Below, in pieces: positions 28,130 to 37,220 of a stretch of DNA of 64,000 bases. The number at the start of each line of letters is the position of its first letter. The first letter of the stretch is position 1. The position numbers and the translations under genes are program-made. The notes beneath the pieces were generated by a model. It was given only the letters and a program-made list of their open reading frames with translations, had not been told where the DNA came from and ran no database searches. The DNA is from CBDHFQ01 sp965262565 (GTDB lineage Bacteria > Bacteroidota > Bacteroidia > J057): contig CBDHFQ010000007.1 of NCBI GenBank assembly GCA_965262565.1, positions 372,001 to 436,000 of the forward strand, given 5' to 3'.

Positions 28130-28957
28130 ATGAGACAATATACCCAGGTAGACCAGCATTTTCACCAATTATTTCAAACAATCGCCAGAATCAATGACTC
28201 ATTTGTTCCTCATACAGAGGATCATTCTCATCAAACGCTCTATTTCGATCATCTTGGATGCAAGGTCATGGGGAGATGGATAGCCACAGATCAGGGAAAC
28301 ATCTTGCTATCGTTTAACTTGAACACCTTCTCATTCGAATGGATCAACTGTTGGAAGCAAGTATTACAATCTGTAAAGGTAGCTCATAGGACCATAAAAG
28401 ACATAGAGCAAGAAGTTCAGGATGGATTAGCTGCAATTGGTTTGGAACCGAAGAACTTTAGCAGGGAATTGCCCTATGAAATACCGATCTATGATGTGGC
28501 AGATCAGGCTTTTCCATTCTATTCTAAAGAGGAATTGGAACCTTGGATGTATTACAGAGCCTTAGCTAATATAACCCTCTTTAAATTTATTGAACATCTA
28601 CAATTAAATGAGAAAGTGAGAATATGGCCACACCATTTTGATACAGGTATTTTTCTGGAATTAGAAGGAAAGCTGGGCATAGGTTTTGGTTGGGCCATAG
28701 AAGATGAATTGGTGGGATGCCCCTATTTTTACATGAGTGGATATGGCATGAAAGAAGAGCTGGTCTTTGAGGAATTACCTGCTCTATCCTGCGGGAAATG
28801 GGTAGTTGAAGATTCATATAAAGGGGCTATTCTTTCCATGACGGATCTTGAAGCACTTCCCAAAGATCAAGCAACCAATGCATTAGATCAATTCATTCTA
28901 AATGGATGCATATTTTACGTTCAATCGGTTCAACAACAAAATGCCAAAGCTTCCTAA
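28130..28957 (+). CDS. Conserved hypothetical protein with WPHHFD motif
   Basis: The ATG at 28130 gives 275 residues; the longer frame starts at TTG 28082 inside the preceding gene and is less likely. The protein is soluble and acidic with no signal peptide. The segment RIWPHHFDTGIFLELE, then IGFGWAIEDELVGCPYFYMS, resembles the signature region of DUF5996-type proteins (HHFD followed by GFG...PYFY), a family of unknown function. That resemblance is from memory and weak elsewhere in the protein. The gene starts 31 bp after the epimerase-like gene and is probably co-transcribed with it. Confidence 0.65.
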   Translation: MRQYTQVDQHFHQLFQTIARINDSFVPHTEDHSHQTLYFDHLGCKVMGRWIATDQGNILLSFNLNTFSFEWINCWKQVLQSVKVAHRTIKDIEQEVQDGLAAIGLEPKNFSRELPYEIPIYDVADQAFPFYSKEELEPWMYYRALANITLFKFIEHLQLNEKVRIWPHHFDTGIFLELEGKLGIGFGWAIEDELVGCPYFYMSGYGMKEELVFEELPALSCGKWVVEDSYKGAILSMTDLEALPKDQATNALDQFILNGCIFYVQSVQQQNAKAS

Positions 28958-29036
28958 TCATTCAATATAGCTATCTATTTCCACCAGCCATCTTATGGAT
29001 CATTGGCACAAAATAAAATAAATAAGAACTTCTTTA

Positions 29037-29621
29037 ATGACACATATGATACAGATGATTATGAAATTATTGTTTAGCCGTTTTTTGATTGGCATTATAT
29101 TGATGGGGCTTTGTTGTCCCGTATTACAAGCTCAGGAGGAAGAGGATTCTATTGAGTTGGAAGGGGAAGAAGCGTTTGAAGGTCCCTGGAGGATGGGTTT
29201 ATTAGTTATGCATACCTATATTCCTACGAAGACTACTAGAGGAAGAGAGACACTGATTTTACCCTCTATAGGACTGGATATAGAGTATTGGTTTAGTGAA
29301 AGATGGGGAATTGGGATGCACAATGACATAGAACTGGAATCCTTTGAAGTAGAAAAGGAAGAAAAGGAGATTATAGAGCGGAATTTACCCGTCGTTTTAA
29401 CCCTGGATGGATTATGGAACGTTTGGGATGAATGGATCTTGGTATTAGGGATTGGATTAGAAGTGGAGGAAGAAGAATCATTCGGGTTATTTAGAGCTGG
29501 GATAGAATATGAAGTACCAATAGCCGAGGGCTGGGATCTGTCACCTTCTTTTGCTTATGATATACGATTTGACGCTTTTGATACATGGTCCATTGGATTG
29601 GGAGTGGGAAGGAGGTTTTGA
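29037..29621 (+). CDS. Small outer-membrane beta-barrel-like protein
   Basis: The protein has 194 residues with a signal peptide ending VLQAQ; ATG codons at 29037 and 29061 (MKLLFSRF) are both possible starts. After a very acidic segment (QEEEDSIELEGEEAFEG) it shows alternating amphipathic strands (GLDIEYWFSERWGIGMHNDI, LVLGIGLEVEE, FAYDIRF, SIGLGVGRRF) and ends in an aromatic residue (Phe). These are features of 8-stranded outer-membrane barrels. I recognise no specific family. It is monocistronic by spacing. Confidence 0.6.
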   Translation: MTHMIQMIMKLLFSRFLIGIILMGLCCPVLQAQEEEDSIELEGEEAFEGPWRMGLLVMHTYIPTKTTRGRETLILPSIGLDIEYWFSERWGIGMHNDIELESFEVEKEEKEIIERNLPVVLTLDGLWNVWDEWILVLGIGLEVEEEESFGLFRAGIEYEVPIAEGWDLSPSFAYDIRFDAFDTWSIGLGVGRRF

Positions 29622-30058
29622 TAGGATTAGGATAGATGTAAGCCATTTTTTCAGCTTGATGGGATTAGTGTATAACAAACATACATAAAGGGCTGATTTA
29701 AAGGATTGCCCATGTTTTCCGAAAGTAGATTCATAGTTACTTCTTTATTTTCCATACTCCATTTACAGATAATGTATTTGGAGTATCTGTTTTTAATCCT
29801 TGTTGTGATACAAAAAGCGCCAACGGTATGTTAGCCGTACTTCCTTTAAACATAAATTTTCACAAAAAACTAACGCTCTCTCGAAAGCATACACTAACTC
29901 AAAGAAAGATTAAATTCTAGTAGTGAAGTAAAAGACCAACAAATAACTCATATTAACAATATATTGAATTTATAAATAAAATTCTTCTGCAATTCTTAAT
30001 TATTTTTTATATATTGCCATAAATGTGATTTTTTAAACAAGTCTAATATCCCACGAAA
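29622..30058. other. Gene-free AT-rich region
   Basis: No coding frame is supported over these 437 bases. An 8-bp stem, ATACTCCA (29754-29761) with TGGAGTAT (29779-29786), is followed by CTGTTTTTAA and could be a weak terminator. From about 29940 the sequence becomes very AT-rich and should hold the promoter of the lipoprotein gene at 30059. Confidence 0.5.
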
Positions 30059-30490
30059 ATGAAAAATTTAATTTTTTATGTTATCCTCTTTATTTCTGTA
30101 TTCATGCTTTCCTCTTGTGAGGAAGATGATGAACCCGATGCGGAAAATTTAATTGATTTAACAGGCGAATGGTTAGGTGTTGGCTACCAGTGTCCTGCAG
30201 GAGTATCCCACGATGAGAGCATAAAGATTACCCACAATCTAGCAACAGGAGAGATTATTGCGCTTAAAATCACTGGTGATGATTGTGTAACAGCGGGACA
30301 TATTACCTTTTCGGGTAACTTTGATGGCAAATTGAATTCCTCTCCTCAGGAAACCCAATTTAATGTAGTCTTTATAACAGGTACTCCCAGTAATCCAAAT
30401 TCTTCATCTACTACTTCTACGTTGAAAGTAATAGATGAAAATCAGTTCAGGGACATAGCTTTTGAAGGGGTTGTGTTCAATAGAAAGTAA
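30059..30490 (+). CDS. Small lipoprotein, unknown function
   Basis: The 143-residue product has a lipoprotein signal with lipobox LSSC (Cys20) followed by an acidic stretch EEDDEPD, which in Bacteroidota favours surface export. The mature part (LTGEWLGVGYQC, HITFSGNFDG) looks like a small lipocalin-like beta-barrel of the kind starting with a GEW strand. Two Cys (in YQCPAG and DDCVTAG) could form a disulphide. No named family was recognised. Confidence 0.7.
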   Translation: MKNLIFYVILFISVFMLSSCEEDDEPDAENLIDLTGEWLGVGYQCPAGVSHDESIKITHNLATGEIIALKITGDDCVTAGHITFSGNFDGKLNSSPQETQFNVVFITGTPSNPNSSSTTSTLKVIDENQFRDIAFEGVVFNRK

Positions 30491-30658
30491 CATTTTTGCG
30501 AATTATCTTAATACAATACTAAATCCTGAACATAGCATCTCCGTTAAGGCCCATTTGACCAATTAGTTATCAGTAAAGTATCCGGCTTCTAAAGCAATTT
30601 GTAAGAGGGATATCCCTAACACAAGAATTCTATTAACATCAAGATAACACACAAAATC

Positions 30659-32041
30659 ATGTCAGAAAACACAACTTCTTCAAATATTCCTGAGGTGGAA
30701 ATCTCAGCGTTAGTGGAAAGGATCACTGCAAGACAGCAGGTTCTAGAGAAAATTACTACCAAGCAAGAATCCTTTGAGAAAGATCTTAAGCGTTCGAGGG
30801 ATCAAATTGATGATTTACAGATCCAAACGAATAGAGAAAAAATGCCTTGGTATAAAAGAGCTTCAAATATTTTCAGTATCCTTGCCTTAATTGTATCCGT
30901 TGGTATGGGTACCTATACTGTTGATACGACGGTAAATACAGAATTACAAAGTAGACAGATAGAATTTATTAAAGATAAGCGAGAGGAGTTGCGATCCACC
31001 TTGAACGAATTAATAGATGAGCGAAGAAAAACTCTAGAGCTAACCCAAAAGATTCAGTCAAACATTAGAAATAACGAGGACATTTTAATTAATTCTAAAC
31101 GGCAACTTCTCATTGAAGACGCTAGAAACATTTTATCAGAACTTGGTGATTCTGCTTCCATTAATAGTTTATTATACTTAGGATATGAGATAGCCTTAGA
31201 TTCGGATTTTAAGGAAGCGGAAAGAATTTTGAATATGGCTTACCATCGTGTAAAATCTGAGGATTTCGGAAATAATCTCATAAAAATAGTTACCTTCCGA
31301 TCACTGGCAAATTTATATTTAGCTATAAATAGCCCTCTTTACAATATAGAAAGGGGAAGGCAATATTGGCGAAAGGCCATAAGTTGCAGTAAATCTAGTA
31401 TGGATGATTATGCCCTCATGACTACGGGATACTCTTATTATACATGGAGCAGTAATGAACTGAACTCTGGAAATATTGAGCGATCGAATGAATTAATTGA
31501 CAGTGCTGAATTCTATTACCACAAAATGAATCCCATAAATCCTGCACGTGGTCAACAGCTTATCCTTGTATCACAAGCTAGAGAGTTTATCAAAAATCCC
31601 ATAAATACTGATATTAGTGGAATTTCCGCACAATTACTCGGAGAATGGGAAATAGGCTATCCCAACGTTCCTACCCAAAAAGGCCGTGCTTTCATTCAAT
31701 TAGGAGATCAAAAATTAGGATCTTTTCAAGTTACCATGGAGATTTTTGACGAAGAAAATGCTATGTTGATTAGAAAATACTTCGGTACGGCAACATTTTC
31801 TAATCTCAATACTATTCAGATCAATTGGCAAGGCCAGGCGACTAAATTTCAGAATTCTGATTTTACTCCAGCACTTTCGCAAAACTTTGGAATGACTGAT
31901 AATTTCGGAAACTATCCTGTATCGATTAATGGTACAACCATCCTCCAAGTGGATGCCCAAAAAGGTCTTATCCTTAAGGGGAAAGAACATATTTTGGGGC
32001 AAGGTTCCTATCATGTATCTTTTGGGCGAGTAAAGAAGTAA
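30659..32041 (+). CDS. Membrane-anchored coiled-coil/TPR-like protein, unknown function
   Basis: The 460-residue protein has an N-terminal cytoplasmic coiled coil (about 10-62), one membrane helix (ASNIFSILALIVSVGMGTYTV, about 68-88) and a second long helical stretch (about 95-150). Residues 150-300 are helical and TPR-like (YLGYEIALDSDFKEAERILN, then AISCSKSSMDDY). A C-terminal beta domain (about 325-460) opens with LLGEWEIGYPN, a GEW-type strand similar to that of the lipoprotein encoded before it. No catalytic motif is seen. The order suggests a sensor or scaffold across the inner membrane. Not recognised as a family. Confidence 0.65.
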   Translation: MSENTTSSNIPEVEISALVERITARQQVLEKITTKQESFEKDLKRSRDQIDDLQIQTNREKMPWYKRASNIFSILALIVSVGMGTYTVDTTVNTELQSRQIEFIKDKREELRSTLNELIDERRKTLELTQKIQSNIRNNEDILINSKRQLLIEDARNILSELGDSASINSLLYLGYEIALDSDFKEAERILNMAYHRVKSEDFGNNLIKIVTFRSLANLYLAINSPLYNIERGRQYWRKAISCSKSSMDDYALMTTGYSYYTWSSNELNSGNIERSNELIDSAEFYYHKMNPINPARGQQLILVSQAREFIKNPINTDISGISAQLLGEWEIGYPNVPTQKGRAFIQLGDQKLGSFQVTMEIFDEENAMLIRKYFGTATFSNLNTIQINWQGQATKFQNSDFTPALSQNFGMTDNFGNYPVSINGTTILQVDAQKGLILKGKEHILGQGSYHVSFGRVKK

Positions 32042-32329
32042 CTTTTTTATGGATGACAAGTAGAATCTATCCCTAATATGTTAACCTGAAATGAAGATAA
32101 TTTTGATAAGGGTAACAATAAATCATGAGCTCCTTACCCAACATGCTTAAATGACCTGTTAATCATTTCGTTCTACTGAAGCTGTTATGATGCAAGTTTC
32201 TCCTAATTTGTGTTAGCTGAAGCGCTCATATATTAGTATAATTCATATGAGAAATCATGTGCACTCATTCATTTTAATGATCTAAGATGGCGCAATATAT
32301 CTTTTTGAGTTTGAAGGTGTACCTCCGCT

Positions 32330-32884
32330 TTATTGTTTGACTCCTACAAATTTTCTGTTTTCAGTATATTCGCTATACCAACCTCCATCAAATTCATATT
32401 CAATCACCATCGTACTATCATCAAAAATAACTTTCTGAAAAAGACCTGCCAAATCAAGAATTGGACGGGCAATAAATTCCAGCGTATCTTTACCTTGCCA
32501 CTGCCAATTACCAAGAACACCTCTCAAATCCACCCAATAATAAGAAGTGGTATCTACCATTCCTTCAGGCCAAGGAACACTATCACTATAATAATCATCC
32601 TGTAATCTAGGAATACATTGAATGGTAATATCTTGGGAAGGGGAACATAATTCGTAGCCATCTACCTTAAATTGAATTGAATCGCCATCGAAGTCTGTGA
32701 CAATTATGATATAGTCATCATAAACTAAAGGAAGACGATCACCACTCAACCTTCCTTTATAGATTCCGGAATGAGAATGCACTTCTTTAATGCCTGTATC
32801 TTCAGAAAAGGGATTTTCATCCTCTGAGCAGGATATCAAAACACAAACGCTCATTAAAATAGCGATAGAAAATTTAATATTCAT
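32330..32884 (-). CDS. Lipoprotein, unknown function
   Basis: The 184-residue product begins with a lipoprotein signal (lipobox LISC, Cys19) and an acidic SEDENPFSED linker. The mature part is a beta-rich domain (SGIYKGRLSGDRLPLVYDDY, GNWQWQGKDTLEF, MVIEYEFDGGWYSEYTE). It is divergent in orientation from its neighbours. I found no named family. The AT-rich region from 32885 to 33109 upstream should contain its promoter. Confidence 0.7.
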   Translation of the reverse strand: MNIKFSIAILMSVCVLISCSEDENPFSEDTGIKEVHSHSGIYKGRLSGDRLPLVYDDYIIIVTDFDGDSIQFKVDGYELCSPSQDITIQCIPRLQDDYYSDSVPWPEGMVDTTSYYWVDLRGVLGNWQWQGKDTLEFIARPILDLAGLFQKVIFDDSTMVIEYEFDGGWYSEYTENRKFVGVKQ

Positions 32885-33109
32885 AAATAGAATAATTATT
32901 CAAAAATCTTATATGGTATACACAAATTATATCTTAACATACTTTACAAAAATAGTAAAATCATATTAATATAGAAACTTTGTAGGATAATCAAGGTAAT
33001 CATTTAACTGAGTTTTGTCCATTTCTAAAGGAATATTTCAATTTCTCATTCGCTTGTCCCGAAACCTATAGTAGGTTATTGAATCTTGAATTCGAAATAA
33101 CTTAAAAAA

Positions 33110-33151
33110 TATAACTATAAAATTAGTAATATTACTATAAATATAGTTATA
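33110..33151. promoter_or_regulatory. Large interrupted palindrome, probable BlaI-type operator
   Basis: TATAACTATA (33110-33119) and TATAGTTATA (33142-33151) are perfect inverted arms. Exactly between them lies the perfect 14-bp palindrome TAGTAATATTACTA (33124-33137). Both share the centre 33130.5, giving a 42-bp nested palindrome that ends 8 bp before the BlaI start codon. A further small inverted repeat, AACCTA-TAG-TAGGTT, lies at 33063-33077. BlaI/MecI dimers bind such dyads, so autorepression of this operon is the natural reading. Confidence 0.75.
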
Positions 33152-33159
33152 CTTGTAGT

Positions 33160-33543
33160 ATGATTACGCTAACGCAAGCAGAAGAACAATTAATGCAGTA
33201 TTTGTGGAAGCTTGAAAAAGCCTTCCTCAAAGATATAGTAGAAGCTTATCCTGAACCTAAGCCAGCCTACACGACCATCAGCACTGTCATCAGGACCTTG
33301 GTAAAAAAAGAATTCATAGGATATAACACCTACGGAAAGACGAATGAATACTATCCGCTCGTCAACAAGGAGGAATATGTTAAAATCCATTTCAAAAAGG
33401 TGGTTCAACGATTCTTCAATGGCTCCGTCAGTAAAGTTGCTTCATTTTTTACCGAAGACGAAGACCTGAATCTTTCAGAACTTGAACAAATGAAAGCCCT
33501 CATTGAAGAAAAAATCAACGAATTAAAGAACAATGATGAATGA
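33160..33543 (+). CDS. BlaI/MecI/CopY-family transcriptional repressor
   Basis: The 127-residue protein has the BlaI winged-helix domain: LTQAEEQLMQYLWKLEKAFL, KPAYTTISTVIRTLVKKEF and YPLVNKEEYVK. A C-terminal dimerisation helix pair follows (FFNGSVSKVASFF, LSELEQMKALIEEKI). In the family, the repressor is inactivated by proteolysis triggered by a partner M56 metallopeptidase. The partner gene follows immediately, its ATG overlapping this stop by 11 bp. The operator-like palindrome ending 8 bp upstream supports autoregulation. Confidence 0.93.
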   Translation: MITLTQAEEQLMQYLWKLEKAFLKDIVEAYPEPKPAYTTISTVIRTLVKKEFIGYNTYGKTNEYYPLVNKEEYVKIHFKKVVQRFFNGSVSKVASFFTEDEDLNLSELEQMKALIEEKINELKNNDE

Positions 33544-34864
33544 ATTTCTTCTTTACTTGCTGAAAGTAAATTGCTGTTTTAGCATCTTATACTTGGCCTT
33601 TTATCTGTTTTTCAGAAAATTGACTTTTCATAAGATGAACAGAATTATCCTACTAGCTATTATACCCATTTCTTGTCTCATTCCCCTACTCCAGCTTAGC
33701 AGTCAATATGTAGCTCCCATACAAATGGAAGTACTTAGGTCACCTGTATTAGTAGCTCTAGCTGAAGGGAATACTTATCAAGTAGTTCCCGATTCGGCTA
33801 TATCTATTGACTTAAATTTTTGGGATACATGGGAGTGGATATATGGAATAGGAGTTATTTACCATGCGCTCCACATATTCCTAAGTATATTTCACATTTA
33901 TGAGATAAAAAGAAGTTCCTTTGTACTCGAACAAGGAAATGGTCGGCTATTCGTCGCAGATATACCTTCAATTTTTTCCTACTTTCATTGGATTTTTATT
34001 CCGAAAGATAGAGTTGAGGCATATGAAGTGCCCATTATTGAACATGAAAGAGCGCATGCCCGATATGGACATACCTGGGATCTTATCTTCGCGGAACTAT
34101 TTGCTTCGATGTGCTGGTTTAATCCTTTTGCCTATGGATATAAAAAGTCCCTTAGGTCCATCCATGAATTTCAGGCAGACAAGGCAGTCCTAAACATGAA
34201 TGTCAAGAAGTCGCTCTATTTATCTCTATTGCTCAACGAAATTACTTCTAATCATACAATGAAATTTTACAGCTATTTCCATTCACCAACCATTAAACAA
34301 AGAGTAGATATGATGACCGCATCTTCTTCTAACAAAAAGTCAATGCTCAGCTATGTATTGTTCTTGCCAGTTTTAGCTATCCTGTTCATGGGATTTGTAA
34401 AGCCTTCCATCGAAAGGATTACTCATATTGAAAGCGCCCCATTATCAACTACCTCCGAACCACCGTTATTCATATTTCCCGTTCCCGACCGCACTAAGAA
34501 TGACATTACTTTTGGCCACGGAAAAAAGGCAAAACATCCAGTAACTGAAAAAATTATAACTCATGGAGGAATTGATATTCGAGCGAGCAAGGGGACCAAT
34601 ATAGTTGCTACTGCTGCAGGGGTAGTGGCTTCCGCTAGTTTTCATGACGATTGGGGAAATTTGGTAGTGATCACACATACTGACGGATATGAAAGCTGGT
34701 ATGCGCACATGGAAGATATGTCCGTTCAGAAAAACCAAACTGTGGAGCAAGGAGACATCATCGGCCATGTGGGCTCGACAGGATTGTCCAAAGGGCCTCA
34801 TTTACATTTTGAGATTCGGCTGAATGAAGAACGTTTAGATCCTTTGGATTTTATCCAAAACTAG
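33533..34864 (+). CDS. M56 (BlaR1-like) metallopeptidase fused to an M23 peptidase domain
   Basis: The 443-residue protein has N-terminal membrane helices (about 5-25, 35-55, 100-122) and the zinc motif H171-E172-R-A-H175 with a downstream Glu-containing helix (IHEFQADKAVL), as in M56/BlaR1. Another membrane helix follows at about 285-303. The C-terminal 120 residues are an M23 (LytM-type) domain: FGHGKKAKHP, THGGIDIRASKGT, ESWYAHMED and GPHLHFEIR. The BlaR1 half should cleave the BlaI repressor inside the cell, while the M23 half would lie in the periplasm and bind or cut peptidoglycan. It overlaps blaI by 11 bp. Confidence 0.9.
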   Translation: MMNEFLLYLLKVNCCFSILYLAFYLFFRKLTFHKMNRIILLAIIPISCLIPLLQLSSQYVAPIQMEVLRSPVLVALAEGNTYQVVPDSAISIDLNFWDTWEWIYGIGVIYHALHIFLSIFHIYEIKRSSFVLEQGNGRLFVADIPSIFSYFHWIFIPKDRVEAYEVPIIEHERAHARYGHTWDLIFAELFASMCWFNPFAYGYKKSLRSIHEFQADKAVLNMNVKKSLYLSLLLNEITSNHTMKFYSYFHSPTIKQRVDMMTASSSNKKSMLSYVLFLPVLAILFMGFVKPSIERITHIESAPLSTTSEPPLFIFPVPDRTKNDITFGHGKKAKHPVTEKIITHGGIDIRASKGTNIVATAAGVVASASFHDDWGNLVVITHTDGYESWYAHMEDMSVQKNQTVEQGDIIGHVGSTGLSKGPHLHFEIRLNEERLDPLDFIQN

Positions 34865-35206
34865 ATTACCTTTTATTTATTCCCATGGTGTTCTTTTCAG
34901 GAACACTATGGGCTATTCACATTTTTATACAAAACTGAAAAGCACTTATTAGAATGAGTTGATTCGAATGATTCAAAACAAGAGTAAGACATTAATACGT
35001 GAAAGAACGATAAAAATAAAGATTATTTTTGGCAAAGGGTCTGGTAAATAAAAATGTGCTCCAAAGAAAGGAAAGCACTTGGACCTAAAAAATAAGCCTA
35101 CCCATTTCAAAGATTGTTAATTTTTGACATATCAGGCTTCCGGCTTGCCCAACAGAAAAAAAATAGAGCACAGAGATGCTCATGTTGTAACCAGAGGAAA
35201 ATACCT
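34865..35206. other. Intergenic region with terminator hairpin
   Basis: A near-perfect 12-bp stem, CCCATGGTGTTC (34882-34893) with GAACACTATGGG (34901-34912; one mismatch, 7-nt loop), lies just after the M56-M23 gene and probably terminates it. The remainder is AT-rich. TATTTTTG at 35024-35031 fits the Bacteroidota -7 element TAnnTTTG, but I see no matching -33 TTTG. No gene is supported before 35207. Confidence 0.55.
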
Positions 35207-36391
35207 ATGACCAGAAAAGAATTTCTCAAAGTATGTGGCTTATTGGGAATTTCCCTTCCCTTCGGTCCAGTCCTTACTGCCTGTCAAAATGATGCTAATA
35301 CCCCCGATCCTTTTACCGGCTCAGTTTTGATTATTGGGGCAGGTGCTGCAGGAATGGCATCTGCTTATCTACTCGCACAAAAAGGAATTGATTTTCGCAT
35401 TTTAGAAGCTTCATCAATTTATGGCGGAAGAATAAAGCAGACCACTTCTTTTACAGATTTTCCCATTTCCCTCGGAGGAGAATGGTTACATGTTTCAAAA
35501 GAAGAACTAAAGAAAATCGTCAATAATCCTTCTGTTCATATCCATACAACACTGCAGGCCTATAAAGCAAATGACCAAATAGGACACTACGAAGATGGGG
35601 AGTTGACCTTCTTGCCATTGGCTAGGGGGTATGGGAAGAATTTTATTGATCAAAAATTTATCAACTCCTCCTGGTTAGACTTTTTTGAAGCCTATATCCT
35701 ACCCAGTATTGAATCTCATATTACCTTTGATACTCCTATCACTGCCATCAACTATCAAGGAGAAAAAGTACTGGCTACCGATCATAATGGACAAACATAT
35801 GAAGCAGAAAAACTCATTTTTACCCCTTCTCTGAAAATATTACAAGCGGGAGATATTAGTTTTGCCCCCTCTCTACCCAACAAAAAATTAACCGCAATCC
35901 AAGAAGCTCAAGTATGGGGAGGGTTTAAAGCATTTATTGCCTTCTCAGAAAAATTCTATCCTACTTTTATCACTTTCGCAGATAGTGAAACGAAACTGGG
36001 GCAAAGATTATATTACGATGCTGCTTATGGCCAACAAACCTCAGAACATATTTTAGGACTTTTTGCAGTAGGACAACAGGCGGAACCATATCAACAGCTA
36101 TCCGGAATTGCTCAGAAGGATTATATCCTCAGCGAACTAGACCAGATCTTTGACAGTAAAGCATCTCAAACTTATACAAAGCATATCACGCAAAACTGGA
36201 ATGAGGAACCTTTCATCAAAGCAGCCTATTTGGCAGACGTTGCACCCTCAAAAATATCAAGGATGTTATCCCATTCTATTGATGCTAAAATATATTTTGC
36301 AGGAGAAGCATATACAAAAGAAGATGATTGGGGGGCAGTTCATAATGCCGTAAGAAGCGCCAGGGATGCAGTAAAGGAACTTCTATCATAA
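35207..36391 (+). CDS. Flavin-containing amine oxidase family protein
   Basis: From ATG 35207 the protein has 394 residues: an N-terminal export signal with lipobox-like LTAC (TRKEFLKVCGLLGISLPFG), then the FAD Rossmann motif SVLIIGAGAAGMASAYLLA and the following ILEASSIYGGRI. The C-terminal FAD motif is KIYFAGEAYTKEDDWGAVHNA. The upstream 31 codons of the longer frame look non-coding. The family includes monoamine oxidases, polyamine oxidases and desaturases; the substrate is unknown. An exported, lipid-anchored amine oxidase is inferred. The next gene starts 6 bp later. Confidence 0.88.
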   Translation: MTRKEFLKVCGLLGISLPFGPVLTACQNDANTPDPFTGSVLIIGAGAAGMASAYLLAQKGIDFRILEASSIYGGRIKQTTSFTDFPISLGGEWLHVSKEELKKIVNNPSVHIHTTLQAYKANDQIGHYEDGELTFLPLARGYGKNFIDQKFINSSWLDFFEAYILPSIESHITFDTPITAINYQGEKVLATDHNGQTYEAEKLIFTPSLKILQAGDISFAPSLPNKKLTAIQEAQVWGGFKAFIAFSEKFYPTFITFADSETKLGQRLYYDAAYGQQTSEHILGLFAVGQQAEPYQQLSGIAQKDYILSELDQIFDSKASQTYTKHITQNWNEEPFIKAAYLADVAPSKISRMLSHSIDAKIYFAGEAYTKEDDWGAVHNAVRSARDAVKELLS

Positions 36392-36396
36392 AAGCG

Positions 36397-36921
36397 ATGC
36401 CTATTAAGCTCCAACAAATCAGTCTACCCACCTACTTGCTTCATGCACCTCCAAATTTCCAACAAGCCGGAAAAGCCTTAGACGCTTTCATCAGAGAACA
36501 ATACAGCGAACAAGAAGTGTTAATCCGTTGTATAAGCAGTGCCAATCACCGAGGGAAATCCGTTAAGGAACTCATAAATATCATTCGAAAGCAGGGAACG
36601 GATAAATACGATCTTTCATACAGGAGCTTTTGGGAGGATTGGGAAGAATATAGAGGAGCTAATTTTGATATATTTGCAAGTCGAAAAGTAGTCGATAAGG
36701 ATTTTTCCTTCGGTGAAAAAGTATTAGAATTATTTTATGAGGGAGCTTTGGCAGATAGAGGATACAGGGTTATCATTGATATTCTCTTGATTTATGACAT
36801 TATCAAATTTGAGATGGTTCCCATCTTCTTTTCTAATAGTGAGGTAGAAGAAACGTGGAAATTTAAAGAGCAGGAGAAAAAAACAGATGCTTTACTCGGA
36901 ATTATTGAGATTATCCCATAG
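36397..36921 (+). CDS. Hypothetical protein
   Basis: A 174-residue soluble protein without signal peptide or membrane helix, starting 6 bp after the amine oxidase stop and so probably co-transcribed. It contains IRCISSANHRGKSVKELINI, LSYRSFWEDWEEYRGANFDI and a hydrophobic helix VIIDILLIYDIIKFEMVPIF. I recognise no family. Coding is supported by length, context and codon use like that of its neighbour. Confidence 0.65.
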   Translation: MPIKLQQISLPTYLLHAPPNFQQAGKALDAFIREQYSEQEVLIRCISSANHRGKSVKELINIIRKQGTDKYDLSYRSFWEDWEEYRGANFDIFASRKVVDKDFSFGEKVLELFYEGALADRGYRVIIDILLIYDIIKFEMVPIFFSNSEVEETWKFKEQEKKTDALLGIIEIIP

Positions 36922-37220
36922 GGTTCGTAACAATAATTATTGCAAATGTTCGACAATTATTAACTGGGAAAATGAATATTATTTCACCTTAAAATCCTCC
37001 CCAAAGCTTAAGGTCCAATGGTAAATCATACTTCCCGACCATTGTTTCCAAACCATGTCTAATCAATGAACCTCTTCATAATAGCAGTTTGCATCCATCA
37101 GCTAGCTATCGGCAAAGGGATCTGGATCCACTGCTTTCACTTGCTTATTCTCCGCCTCTGAAACTCTGTTCTTTTATTTTCGTTCGTAGGGATGCAGTAT
37201 GTTGAACATCTCAATAATCC
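36922..37220. other. Intergenic region, small palindrome only
   Basis: No gene is visible in these 299 bases. CAATAATTATTG at 36931-36942 is a perfect 12-bp palindrome, with a related ACAATTATTAAC 10 bp further on. It could be an operator or simply AT-rich sequence after the stop. The rest should contain the promoter of the Crp/Fnr gene at 37221. Confidence 0.4.

Noticed and set aside
36931..36942. CAATAATTATTG palindrome as a Crp/Fnr operator
   Set aside because: It does not match TTGAT-N4-ATCAA and lies almost 280 bp from the regulator start in AT-rich DNA.
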